From Streptomyces sp. CHD11 (GTDB taxonomy: Bacteria; Actinomycetota; Actinomycetes; Streptomycetales; Streptomycetaceae): a stretch of 64,000 nucleotides of DNA. Shown piece by piece: positions 50,466-58,469 of this stretch. Position numbers and translations under genes: made by a program. The notes under the pieces are model-generated. The model was not told the origin of the DNA, did not search any database, and saw only the letters and a program-made list of their open reading frames with translations. Where the stretch lies: assembly GCF_018638295.1 (NCBI RefSeq), contig NZ_JABTTS010000006.1, forward strand, positions 124,001 to 188,000, written 5' to 3'. Within the stretch, counting starts at the first letter, position 1. Each line of letters opens with the position of its first letter.

Positions 50466-51224
50466 ATGGGACATTGGTTGGACCGGAACATCATCGAACC
50501 GGGCAAGCTCCCGCTGCTCCTCGCACTGGCCGCCTTCGTCCTCACCTTCCTGATCACCCGGGTCATCACCCGTCTGATCCGGGCCGGCAAGGGGCCCTTC
50601 GGCAACGTCAAGGCGGGTTCCCTGCACGTCCATCACGTGGTGCCCGGTGTCGTGCTCACCGTGATCGGCGGGTTCGGCGCGGTGGCGGGCGGACGGCACG
50701 GCTTCGGTTCGGCGTTCAGCGCGGTGGTCTTCGGCATCGGGGCGGGGCTGGTCCTCGACGAGTTCGCGCTCATCCTGCACCTCGACGACGTGTACTGGAG
50801 CGAGGCCGGACGCAAGAGCGTGGAGATGGTCGTCCTCACCGCCGCGCTGGTCGGGCTGCTGCTGGCCGGCTTCGCGCCGTTCGGCGTCAACGACCTCTCC
50901 GAGGAAGAGCTCCAGAATCGCGCGGGCGCCGTCGCGAGTATCAGCGTGAACTTCCTCTTCGCCCTGATCGCGCTGAGCAAGGGCAAGGCGCGGACCGCGG
51001 TGTTCGGCGTGATCATCCCGGTGGTGGCGCTGATCGGGACGCTGCGGCTGGCCCGGCCGGGGTCGCCCTGGGCGCGGCGCCTGTACCGGCGGCGGCCCCG
51101 GGCGCGGGCCCGGGCGACCCTGCGGGCCTACCACCACGACCGCAGGTGGTCCGGCCCCCGCCGCGCCATCAGCGACTGGCTCGGCGGCAAACCGGATCCC
51201 CCGCACGCCCTGGAACGCGACTGA
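50466..51224 (+). CDS. Conserved integral membrane protein of unknown function
   Basis: A 252-residue protein with about six membrane helices: LPLLLALAAFVLTFLITRVI, VVPGVVLTVIGGFGAVAGG, FSAVVFGIGAGLVLDEFALI, VLTAALVGLLLAG, NFLFALIALSKG and AVFGVIIPVVALIGTL. Notable is HVHHVVPGV at the membrane edge and the acidic FALILHLDDVYW loop, which could bind metal. The C-terminus is cytoplasmic and Arg-rich. It lies between cobS and cobT but on the opposite strand. No family recognised by name. Confidence 0.78.
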   Translation: MGHWLDRNIIEPGKLPLLLALAAFVLTFLITRVITRLIRAGKGPFGNVKAGSLHVHHVVPGVVLTVIGGFGAVAGGRHGFGSAFSAVVFGIGAGLVLDEFALILHLDDVYWSEAGRKSVEMVVLTAALVGLLLAGFAPFGVNDLSEEELQNRAGAVASISVNFLFALIALSKGKARTAVFGVIIPVVALIGTLRLARPGSPWARRLYRRRPRARARATLRAYHHDRRWSGPRRAISDWLGGKPDPPHALERD

Positions 51225-51227
51225 GCC

Positions 51228-51346
51228 CCGCCGCCCCTGAAGGGGCGCGGGGAACTGCGCGAGCAACCCCCACCCACCCGCACGTCCGGGGTCAAAGGGG
51301 CGGAGCCCTTTTGAGGAAGGGACGGGAAGGGACGGGAAGGGGCGGC
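51228..51346. repeat. Dispersed intergenic repeat, copy C
   Basis: Contains GGGGCGCGGGGAACTGCGCG, an ACCCCCACCCACCCGCAC block, a TCAAAGGG/CCCTTTTGA hairpin (51292-51314) and GGGACGGGAAGGGGCGGC. It separates the convergent membrane-protein and cobT genes and may act as terminator. Confidence 0.8.
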
Positions 51347-51379
51347 GGGGACGAGGTGAGGAGGCAGGTGCCCCCTGTG

Positions 51380-52483
51380 TCACTCCGCGTCCGCGGCGTC
51401 CTTGACGTCCTTGACGTCCGCCGCCTCCGCCCCACCCCCCGGCCGCTCCGGCAGCTCCGCTGCCAGCGCCGCCGCCGCCTGCACCAGGGGCAGGGCAAGC
51501 AGCGCCCCCGCACCCTCACCCACGGTCACCCCTTGCGGCAGCAGCGGTTCCAGGGCCATCCGGTCCAGCGCCTTCGCCTGCCCCGGCTCACCGCTCGCGT
51601 GCGCGGCCACCCACCAGTCCGGTGCCCGGAACGCCACCCGCTGCGCCACCAGCGCGCACGCCGCCGTCACCACCCCGTCCAGCACGACCGGCAGCTTCCG
51701 CACCGCCGCCTGCAACAGGAAACCCGTCATCGCGGTCAGGTCGGCCCCGCCCACCGTCGCCAGCAGACGCAGCTGATCGCCCAGTACCGGCCGCGCCCGC
51801 CGCAGCGCGTCGCGGATCGCCGCACACTTGCGCATCCACGCCAGGTCGTCGATCGCCAGCCCTCCGCGCCCGGTCACCACCGACGCGTCCGTCCCGCACA
51901 GCGCCGCCACCAGCACGCCCGCCGCGGTGGTCCCGCCCACGCTCACATCGCCCAGCACCACCAGATCCGTACCGGAGTCGGCCTCCTCGTCGGCCACGGC
52001 CATCCCCGCGCGGAACGCCGCCTCGGCCTCCTCCGCGCTCAGCGCGTCCTCGATGTCGATGCGCCCGCTGCCCCGCCGCACCCGGTGCCGCACGACGTCC
52101 TCGGGGAGGGACTCGGGGTCGCAGTCCAGGGCCATGTCGACCACCCGCACCGGCACCGCCAGCCGCCGCGCCAGCACGGACACCGGGCGTCCGCCGTCCA
52201 GCACCTCCCGCACCAGCTCCACGGCGCTGCCCGCGGCCCGCGCGGAGACATCCAGCCCGGCGATCCCGTGATCACCCGCGAACAGCACCACCCGCGGCCG
52301 TTCGATCGGCCGCACCGGCACCGCGGACTGCGCCGCCGCCAGCCACTCACCCAGGTCGTCGAGCCGGCCCAGTGACCCGGGCGGCACAGCCAGGCGTTCT
52401 CGCCGGGCCTCCGCGTCACGGCGTACCCCGCCGTCCGGACGCTCGATCAGATCGGTGAAGTCGTCGAGATTAAGCGAGCTCAT
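51380..52483 (-). CDS. cobT: Nicotinate-nucleotide-dimethylbenzimidazole phosphoribosyltransferase
   Basis: Makes alpha-ribazole phosphate for the lower ligand of cobalamin. 367 residues. Motifs: PPGSLGRLDDLGEWLA at the N-terminus, VVLFAGDHGIAGLDVS, VVLGDVSVGGTTAAGVLV, the VTGRGGLAID turn, and the C-terminal LPQGVTVGEGAGALLA with the catalytic Glu of the family. The start at 52483 (MSSLNLDDF) is chosen by family length. No B12 riboswitch signature was seen in the 52484-52725 gap. The C-terminal tail is Glu/Ala/Lys-rich and outside the family core. Confidence 0.94.
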   Translation of the reverse strand: MSSLNLDDFTDLIERPDGGVRRDAEARRERLAVPPGSLGRLDDLGEWLAAAQSAVPVRPIERPRVVLFAGDHGIAGLDVSARAAGSAVELVREVLDGGRPVSVLARRLAVPVRVVDMALDCDPESLPEDVVRHRVRRGSGRIDIEDALSAEEAEAAFRAGMAVADEEADSGTDLVVLGDVSVGGTTAAGVLVAALCGTDASVVTGRGGLAIDDLAWMRKCAAIRDALRRARPVLGDQLRLLATVGGADLTAMTGFLLQAAVRKLPVVLDGVVTAACALVAQRVAFRAPDWWVAAHASGEPGQAKALDRMALEPLLPQGVTVGEGAGALLALPLVQAAAALAAELPERPGGGAEAADVKDVKDAADAE

Positions 52484-52725
52484 TCGCCGAACAGTACCGG
52501 CCCTGATCGAACACCACGCGGGCCCGGTGAGTCGCCGCGCGCACGGCCTCGGCCCCACCACGCCACCCCGGTGGCGTTGCACCCCGGAAGGCCTTCCCGT
52601 CCGTAACGTTTTGCCGTGTATCGACGGACATCCATCATTCCGTCCTGTCTGCGCTGTCCATCCCGTCCGCCCCGTACCTCCCCCCGCCTCCACGCCGTAC
52701 GCCCTCACGCAGGGAGCAGCCGCCC

Positions 52726-53775
52726 ATGTCCGCACCCACCCCAGACACCGCGATCCCCCACCCCCACGGCTCCGCGCGGGTGCACGAGCCGCGCCGCGCG
52801 GACTGCCCCTGGTGCGGCTCCGCGCGGCTGCGCAACCGGCTGAGAACCGGTGACCTGCGGCGGCACCGGCCCGGCCTGTTCACCGTCGACGCGTGCCGGG
52901 ACTGCGGCCACACCTTCCAGAATCCCCGTCTCACCGCCGAGGGCCTCGCCTTCTACCGGCGGGCCGTACGCGGCGCTCCCCGGGACCCCGCCACCGAGCG
53001 CGTCCTCGCCCTGCACGCGGTGCACCGCCGCCGCCGCGCCGCCGCCCGGGCAATGCTCCCCTTCGGTGAACCGGAGAGCTGGCTGGACGTCGGCACCGGA
53101 CTCGCCCGCTTCCCGCAGACCGCGCGGGAGTTCTTCCCGTACACCGCCTTCGACGGCACCGACCTCACCGCGCGGGTCGAGCAGGCCCGTACGCTCGAAC
53201 GTGTCGAGGAGGCTCACGTCGGCCCGCTGACCGATCCGGGGATCAGGGCCCGGCTGGCCGGCCGTTACGACGTGGTCAGCCTGCTGCACCACCTGGAACA
53301 CACCACCGACCCCCGCGCGGAGCTCCACGCGGCCCTCGACGCCCTGCGCCCCGGCGGCCATCTGCTCATCGAGACACTGGACCCGCGCTGCGCCTTCGCC
53401 GCCCTGTTCGGCCGCTGGTGGCTGCCCTACGACCAGCCCCGCCGGCTGCACCTGATGCCCCGGCACAACCTCCGCGCCGAGCTCAGGGCTCGCGGCTGCA
53501 CCCTGGTCACCGCGGGGCACCGCGCCGCGCACGTACCGCAGGACCTGGCGGGACTGACCGCCCTCGCCCTCTCCCACGCCCTGCCCGCGCCCGACACGCC
53601 CTGGCGCGCCATCCCCCCGACCCCCTTCCAGCGGCACCTGCGCGCGGTGCTGCTCCGCGCGGGCGCCCCCCTGGTGGTCGCCGCGGCGGCGGCCGACGCG
53701 GCCCTGGCCCCGCTGCTGCGCCACACCCCGTTCGCCAACGCCTACCGCATCATCGCCCGCACACCGCAGCCGTGA
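52726..53775 (+). CDS. Class I SAM-dependent methyltransferase with N-terminal zinc-binding motif
   Basis: A 349-residue protein. The N-terminus holds CPWCGS and CRDCGH, a four-Cys zinc ribbon typical of a family of sugar or small-molecule methyltransferases. The SAM-binding core follows (SWLDVGTGLARFPQ, motif I; YDVVSLLHHLEHT, motif post-II; LRPGGHLLIET). The C-terminal third has hydrophobic stretches (PLVVAAAAADAALAPLL). It lies between cobT and the cobU fusion on the opposite strand; a corrinoid role is not implied by its sequence. Substrate unknown. Confidence 0.85.
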   Translation: MSAPTPDTAIPHPHGSARVHEPRRADCPWCGSARLRNRLRTGDLRRHRPGLFTVDACRDCGHTFQNPRLTAEGLAFYRRAVRGAPRDPATERVLALHAVHRRRRAAARAMLPFGEPESWLDVGTGLARFPQTAREFFPYTAFDGTDLTARVEQARTLERVEEAHVGPLTDPGIRARLAGRYDVVSLLHHLEHTTDPRAELHAALDALRPGGHLLIETLDPRCAFAALFGRWWLPYDQPRRLHLMPRHNLRAELRARGCTLVTAGHRAAHVPQDLAGLTALALSHALPAPDTPWRAIPPTPFQRHLRAVLLRAGAPLVVAAAAADAALAPLLRHTPFANAYRIIARTPQP

Positions 53776-53826
53776 CGCGCGGCACGCCACCGCGCGGGGG
53801 CCCCCGCGGGCTCGTCGCTCCGGGGC

Positions 53827-55026
53827 TCAACCGCGCAGGACGACCGCCTGGCCCGCCACCACCAGCAGCATCTGCTCGCACTCCTGTGCGAACGCGGCGT
53901 TGAGGCGCCCCAGCTCGTCCCGGTACCGGCGGCCGGACGCGGTGGCGGGCACGATGCCCGAGCCCACCTCGTTGGACACGGCGACCAGCGTCCGGCGGGT
54001 GTCGCGCACCGCCTCCGTGAGAGCCCGTACCCGCTCCCGCAGGGCCCGCTCCCCGCCGTCCGCCCATTCCGCGTCGTCCCACGCCCCGACGGCGTCCATC
54101 GCGTCCGTCAGCCACAGCGACAGACAGTCCACCAGCAGGGGCGGCCCGTCGTCCTTCAGCAGCGGCACCAGATCGCAGGTCTCGACGGTCCGCCACGACC
54201 CCGGCCGCCGCTGCTGGTGCACCGAGACCCGCCCCGCCCACTCGGTGTCCCCGCCCCGGGACCCGCCGGTCGCCACGTACAGCACCTCGGGGAACGACTC
54301 CAGCCGCCGTTCGGCCTCCACCGACTTGCCCGAGCGCGCCCCGCCCAGCACCAGGGTGCGGCGGGGTACGTCGGGCACGTCCTCGTAGGCTCCGACCTCC
54401 AGCGTGGTCCCGTCCGGTACGGCGCGGGCGCCGGCCGCCGCGAGCCGGCGCCGCGTCTCGGGGCCCGGCGGCACGCCGTGGTCCAGATGGACGGCGACTA
54501 CATCCGTGGTCGGGCCGACCGCGCCCACCCCCCGCAGCCGCGCCAGCGCGTCCGGGCGCCCCACCACGTCCAGCAGCACCATGGCGTACGACTCGGCCGG
54601 CTCCTCCAGCCCGGCCGGCGCTCCGCCCGGCGGCAGGTACAGCAGCCGCTGCCCGCCGGGTCCGGTCACCGCGTACCCGGTGCCGGGGGCGTCCAGCGCC
54701 ACCGCCCGTACCCGGTGGCCCGTCAGCAGCGCCAGCTCCCGTCCGTCGGGCACCCGTCCCGGCTGTGGAAGCCCGGCCGGCACCTCCACCGCGGGGCCGT
54801 CGTGCGGATGCGACAGCAGCACCTGGCGCACGCCGCCCAGTGAACGGCCCGCGCGGGCCGCCGCGAACGCCGCGCCCGGGGTGAGGTCGAGCAGCAGCGC
54901 CCCGTCCACGAGCAGCGAGGTGGCCGCCCGCGCGTCCGCGCCGAACGCGGAGGCGCACGCGGCGCAGGGACAGTCGGGGCGGGGCAGTCCCGCGGGGGCA
55001 CCGGTGCCGAGCAGAGTCAGTTCCAC
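53827..55026 (-). CDS. cobU: CobU kinase/guanylyltransferase with N-terminal MBL-fold domain
   Basis: A 399-residue two-domain protein. The C-terminal half (from about 220) is adenosylcobinamide kinase/phosphate guanylyltransferase: Walker A LVLGGARSGKS, VLYVATGGSR, HQQRRPGSWRTVET with the guanylylated His region, and LLVDCLSLWLTD. The N-terminal half (1-215) has a metallo-beta-lactamase-like fold (MELTLLGTGAP, LLVDGALLLDLTP, SHPHDGP, AVHLDHG). The HxHxDH metal motif is reduced to SHPHDG, so hydrolase activity is doubtful. CobU activates cobinamide for CobS. GTG start at 55026. The fusion is a recurrent actinobacterial form as far as I know. Confidence 0.9.
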   Translation of the reverse strand: MELTLLGTGAPAGLPRPDCPCAACASAFGADARAATSLLVDGALLLDLTPGAAFAAARAGRSLGGVRQVLLSHPHDGPAVEVPAGLPQPGRVPDGRELALLTGHRVRAVALDAPGTGYAVTGPGGQRLLYLPPGGAPAGLEEPAESYAMVLLDVVGRPDALARLRGVGAVGPTTDVVAVHLDHGVPPGPETRRRLAAAGARAVPDGTTLEVGAYEDVPDVPRRTLVLGGARSGKSVEAERRLESFPEVLYVATGGSRGGDTEWAGRVSVHQQRRPGSWRTVETCDLVPLLKDDGPPLLVDCLSLWLTDAMDAVGAWDDAEWADGGERALRERVRALTEAVRDTRRTLVAVSNEVGSGIVPATASGRRYRDELGRLNAAFAQECEQMLLVVAGQAVVLRG

Positions 55027-55152
55027 GGACCCGATTTTCTCCTGTCCCCACGACCCGTGCCCGTCCGGCTAGGCTTCCGGCAGGAGCCGGACCAAGATCC
55101 GGCTTCTGTCGTGACAGTGTGCTCAGCGTGCTCACACCCATGGGAGGCGTAC

Positions 55153-55395
55153 ATGGCGGCATGGACGTGGCGGTTCGAGAAGGCCGACGGGACGCAGGTC
55201 GAGCCCGCGGTGCCGCCGGAGGAGTTCCCCACACAGGGGGACGCCGAGTCCTGGATCGGGGAGAACTGGAAGGCGCTCGCGGAGGGTGGCGCCGACCAGG
55301 TACGGCTGCTGGAGGACACCACGGAGATCTACGGCCCGATGAGCCTCCACGCGGAGGAGGCGGAGGAGGCGGAGGCGGGCGCGGAAGAGGCGTAG
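55153..55395 (+). CDS. Small acidic hypothetical protein
   Basis: An 80-residue protein. WTWRFEKADGTQVEPAVPPE and FPTQGDAESWIGENWKALAE are typical of a small actinobacterial family with conserved Trp residues, about which little is known. The tail is a Glu/Ala-rich low-complexity run (HAEEAEEAEAGAEEA). GGGAGG lies six bases before the ATG. Cytoplasmic. Confidence 0.82.
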   Translation: MAAWTWRFEKADGTQVEPAVPPEEFPTQGDAESWIGENWKALAEGGADQVRLLEDTTEIYGPMSLHAEEAEEAEAGAEEA

Positions 55396-55431
55396 TCCCT
55401 GAGGGATGCGCCCCCGGACTCCCTTCGTGCC

Positions 55432-55554
55432 GTTCCCCGCGCCCTTTCAGGGGCGCGGGGAACCGCGCGAACAACCCCCACCCGCCTGCGCGTTCGGGGT
55501 GAAAGGGGCAGCGTCCCTCAACGACGGGAGGGACGGGAAGGGGCGGCGGGGGCG
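55432..55554. repeat. Dispersed intergenic repeat, copy D
   Basis: Begins with a 13-bp hairpin (55432-55444 with 55451-55463) containing GGGGCGCGGGGAAC, then an ACCCCCACCCGCC block, a GGGGTGAAAGGGGC stretch and GGGACGGGAAGGGGCGGC. It lies between convergent genes and is nearly the same as copy C. Confidence 0.8.
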
Positions 55555-55591
55555 AGAAAAAGGCTTCGCCGTACCGGGCGGGCCCGAGGCC

Positions 55592-56347
55592 TCAGCCCCG
55601 TACCCCGCACAGATGCAGCAGCGAGGCGACGCCCCGATAGGGATCGGTCCGACCGGCCCGGTCCTCGACCGCGAGCAGCGTGTCCAGATCGGACGGGAGA
55701 ACCGCGTCGTCCGCCACACTGTCCGTGAAGACCCGCACGCCGTACCAGGTGTGCAGCGGCGCCCCGATCCCCGCGAGCGTCGACGTCAGCCTCTTCAGCC
55801 CGTACGCCGCCGTGCAGAAGCCCGCCAGAGCCCCGGCCCAGTCGCCGGACAGCCCCGCCCGCATCGCCGGCGCGTCGCCGTTGCGTATCAGCAGGGACAG
55901 CAGCCCGCTGGGCGCCAGCATCCGGGCCACACCGGCCAGCAACGCGTCCGGTTCCTCGACGTACATGAGCTCGCCATGACACAACACCACGTCGAAGCTG
56001 CCCGGCAGGAAGTGCACACCGGTGTCCCCGGCCTGGCCCTCGATGATCCGCATCCGGTCCCGGATGCCCTCGGGCTGCCCGGCCAGGGCCTCGCGCGCGG
56101 CGGAGATCATCGCCGCGTCCTGCTCGACCCCGGTCACCTGGTGGCCGGCCCGGGCCAGCCGGAGCGCCTGTGCGCCCCGGCCCATGCCCACGTCGAGCAC
56201 CCGCAGCCGCCGTCCGACGGGGAAGCGGCCGACTATCTGCTCCTCCAGCTGGCGGGCCACCAGCTCCTGGCGCACGACATCGCGCAGACCGCCCGGCTCA
56301 CCTCGCCGGTCCGCTGTCGCGCCGTCGGCGAACGGCGTGGTGGTCAG
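55592..56347 (-). CDS. Class I SAM-dependent methyltransferase (probable CTG start)
   Basis: About 251 residues. SAM-binding motif I RLRVLDVGMGRGAQALRLA, then VEQDAAMI (motif II acidic residue), GSFDVVLCHGELMYV and ALLAGVARMLAPSGLLSLLI. C-terminal region LHTWYGVRVFTDSVADDAVL. The frame has no ATG/GTG/TTG at the expected N-terminus; the residues TTTPFADG follow a CTG that overlaps the DUF3043 stop (CTGA) and has GGGGAG upstream. A later in-frame GTG at 56275 is the alternative. Substrate unknown. Confidence 0.82.
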   Translation of the reverse strand: MTTTPFADGATADRRGEPGGLRDVVRQELVARQLEEQIVGRFPVGRRLRVLDVGMGRGAQALRLARAGHQVTGVEQDAAMISAAREALAGQPEGIRDRMRIIEGQAGDTGVHFLPGSFDVVLCHGELMYVEEPDALLAGVARMLAPSGLLSLLIRNGDAPAMRAGLSGDWAGALAGFCTAAYGLKRLTSTLAGIGAPLHTWYGVRVFTDSVADDAVLPSDLDTLLAVEDRAGRTDPYRGVASLLHLCGVRG

Positions 56348-56943
56348 GGCCGCTCCCCGCGCTTGACCTGGGGCTTGGGCAGCCGCAGCCGGCGCATCTG
56401 GAGCGAGCGCATCAGGGCGTAGGCCACCGCGCCGCGCCGGTTGTCGTCGGGGAAGCGCTCGGCGAGCTGCTTCTTCAGCCGGACCCAGTTCACGATCGAG
56501 TCGAGCACGATCATCACGATGATCAGCAGCCACAGCAGCAGCGCGACATTCTGCAACTGGGGCACCTGGACCATGCTCAGCACCAGGATGATCACGGCCA
56601 TCGGCAGGAAGTACTCCGCGATGTTGAACCGCGAGTCCACGAAGTCGCGAGCGAACCGGCGCACCGGCCCCTTGTCGCGAGCGGGCAGATAACGCTCGTC
56701 GCCGCTGGCCAGAGCCTTGCGCTGGCGCTCCAGCGCACTGCGGCGCTCCTCGCGCTGCCGCTTGGCCGCGTCCTTGCGCGACATCGACGTGTTGGCCACG
56801 CTGCGGCGCTGGCTCTGGGCCTGACTTCGCTTGGGCGTGGGACGGCCCTTGGGGGCCTCCGGGTGACGGGTCTGCTGGGAGTCGGTCAGCGTCGCCTTGT
56901 CGGCGGCGGGTGCCTTCTCTTCCTTGGCGCGGCTACGGAACAC
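56344..56943 (-). CDS. DUF3043 membrane protein
   Basis: A 199-residue actinobacterial protein. The N-terminal 110 residues are highly charged with FRSRAKEEKAPAADKA and SMSRKDAAKRQREERRSALE, probably cytoplasmic and partly disordered. Two transmembrane helices follow at about 125-145 and 150-170 (YFLPMAVIILVLSMVQV and VALLLWLLIIVMIVLDSIV), then a basic tail. The GTG at 56943 was selected because FRSRAKEEK is the usual family N-terminus; the longer frame to 57021 runs into the pspA promoter. Function unknown. The next gene overlaps its stop. Confidence 0.85.
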   Translation of the reverse strand: MFRSRAKEEKAPAADKATLTDSQQTRHPEAPKGRPTPKRSQAQSQRRSVANTSMSRKDAAKRQREERRSALERQRKALASGDERYLPARDKGPVRRFARDFVDSRFNIAEYFLPMAVIILVLSMVQVPQLQNVALLLWLLIIVMIVLDSIVNWVRLKKQLAERFPDDNRRGAVAYALMRSLQMRRLRLPKPQVKRGERP

Positions 56944-56990
56944 AAAACCCAAGGGTACGGGGTGCCGGGGGTTGGGTCCCAGCCAGGTGG

Positions 56991-57017
56991 GGAACGATCC
57001 GGCAACACCGGACGTCT
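56991..57017 (+). promoter_or_regulatory. SigE-like ECF promoter for pspA
   Basis: GGAAC at 56991-56995, 17 bases, then CGTCT at 57013-57017. This fits the GGAAC-N16/17-CGTCT class used by the Streptomyces envelope-stress sigma factor SigE. pspA is known to respond to envelope stress. It implies a leader of about 215 bases before the pspA start. Confidence 0.55.
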
Positions 57018-57238
57018 CCAAAAGGACAGGAGGGGACGTAGTGCGGCTCTCCGGCAGGCCCCTCGGGGCCTACCCCGGGAACCACCTACTCCCTACGCCG
57101 GAGCGGGAGGGTACGCACTCGTCCTTGGGGATGAGCGCATCCGTCCCCGAACAGTGCGGTAATGGATGCAGGGCCCGTACTGTGGGTTCTGACGCAGGTG
57201 CTGAGCTGGAGTCGGTCAGAAGGGGGCGCGCGAAGCCC

Positions 57239-58036
57239 ATGAGCGGTGTCATGAAGCGTATGGGGATGATCTTCCGCGCGAAGGCGAACAAGGCCCTTGA
57301 CCGGGCCGAGGACCCTCGCGAAACCCTCGATTACTCGTACCAGAAACAGCTGGAGCTGCTCCAGAAGGTCCGCCGGGGCGTCGCCGACGTGGCGACCTCG
57401 CGCAAGCGGCTGGAGCTCCAGCTCAACCAGCTCCAGTCCCAGTCGGGCAAGCTGGAGGACCAGGGCCGCAAGGCGCTCGCGCTCGGCCGTGAGGACCTGG
57501 CGCGCGAGGCGCTCTCCCGCCGCGCCGCGCTGCAGCAGCAGGTGACGGACCTGGAGACCCAGCACGCCACCCTCCAGGGCGAGGAGGAGAAGCTCACCCT
57601 CGCGGCCCAGCGTCTCCAGGCCAAGGTGGACGCCTTCCGCACCAAGAAGGAGACCATCAAGGCCACCTACACCGCCGCCCAGGCGCAGACCCGGATCGGC
57701 GAGGCCTTCTCCGGCATCTCCGAGGAGATGGGCGACGTCGGCATGGCCATCCAGCGGGCCGAGGACAAGACGGCGCAGCTCCAGGCGCGGGCCGGCGCGA
57801 TCGACGAGCTCCTCGCCTCCGGTGCTCTGGACGACCAGTCCGGGATGCAGAAGGACGACATCCAGGCCGAGCTGGACCGGCTCTCCGGTGGTACGGATGT
57901 GGAGCTGGAGCTGCAGCGTATGAAGGCCGAGCTGGCCGGAGGCGGCAGCGGTGACCGGCAGGCCATCGAGGGCGGCGACGGGGCGCAGCAGGCACAGCAG
58001 CAGCCGCAGGACACCCCGCGCTTCGACAAGCAGTAG
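57239..58036 (+). CDS. pspA: PspA/IM30 family phage-shock protein
   Basis: A 265-residue peripheral membrane protein that stabilises the inner membrane under stress (an ESCRT-III-like family). The amphipathic N-terminus MKRMGMIFRAKANKALDRA and the long coiled-coil helices (LDYSYQKQLELLQKVRRGVA; QVTDLETQHATLQGEEEKL; RIGEAFSGISEEMGDVGMAI) are typical. A Gln/Gly-rich tail follows. ATG 57239 or 57251 may be used; the first fits family length. A SigE-like promoter lies upstream and pspAA follows 20 bases downstream. Confidence 0.93.
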   Translation: MSGVMKRMGMIFRAKANKALDRAEDPRETLDYSYQKQLELLQKVRRGVADVATSRKRLELQLNQLQSQSGKLEDQGRKALALGREDLAREALSRRAALQQQVTDLETQHATLQGEEEKLTLAAQRLQAKVDAFRTKKETIKATYTAAQAQTRIGEAFSGISEEMGDVGMAIQRAEDKTAQLQARAGAIDELLASGALDDQSGMQKDDIQAELDRLSGGTDVELELQRMKAELAGGGSGDRQAIEGGDGAQQAQQQPQDTPRFDKQ

Positions 58037-58056
58037 CGCACGCCGAGGAGGGCGAC

Positions 58057-58338
58057 ATGATCGTACGGATCATGGGGGAGGGGCAGGTGACGCTGGACGG
58101 GAGCCGGCTCGCCGAGCTGGACGCACTGGACGAGGAACTGCTCACCGAGATGGAGAACGGCGACGGGCCCGGCTTCCGCGCCACCCTCAAGGCGCTGCTG
58201 GCCAAGGTCCACGAACTGGGTGAGCCCCTGCCGGAGGACTCCCTGGAGCCCTCCGACCTGATCCTGCCGTCCCCCGAGGCGACCCTGGAAGAGGTCAGGG
58301 AACTGCTGAGCGACGACGGTCTCATCCCGGGCACATGA
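58057..58338 (+). CDS. pspAA: PspA-associated protein PspAA
   Basis: A 93-residue protein. The MIVRIMGEGQVTLD opening and LDALDEELLTEME segment, followed by LPEDSLEPSDLILPSPEATL, are the family signature. PspAA is the actinobacterial partner of PspA found beside it. AGGAGG lies before the ATG. The pair is probably one transcript; the downstream two-component genes may extend the unit. Confidence 0.92.
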   Translation: MIVRIMGEGQVTLDGSRLAELDALDEELLTEMENGDGPGFRATLKALLAKVHELGEPLPEDSLEPSDLILPSPEATLEEVRELLSDDGLIPGT

Positions 58339-58469
58339 CGCGCGCCGTCCGGACCGCGGTGCCGTCCGGGGGTGGCGGCCCTGGGGGAGTCTGAGGTCGG
58401 CGCACGTTCGGTCCGGTGGGCGCCGTGGGGGTCCGGCTCACCCGCGGAGCCCGGCTACGGTGACACTCC

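Noticed and set aside
52484..52725. Possible cobalamin riboswitch before cobT or the methyltransferase
   Set aside because: No B12-box-like conserved core or multi-stem layout was visible; the region is GC-rich with no recognised RNA element.
49590..55026. A complete cobalamin biosynthetic cluster
   Set aside because: Only nucleotide-loop genes (cobS, cobT, cobU) are present, interleaved with opposite-strand genes; no corrin-ring methyltransferase or cobaltochelatase genes are here.
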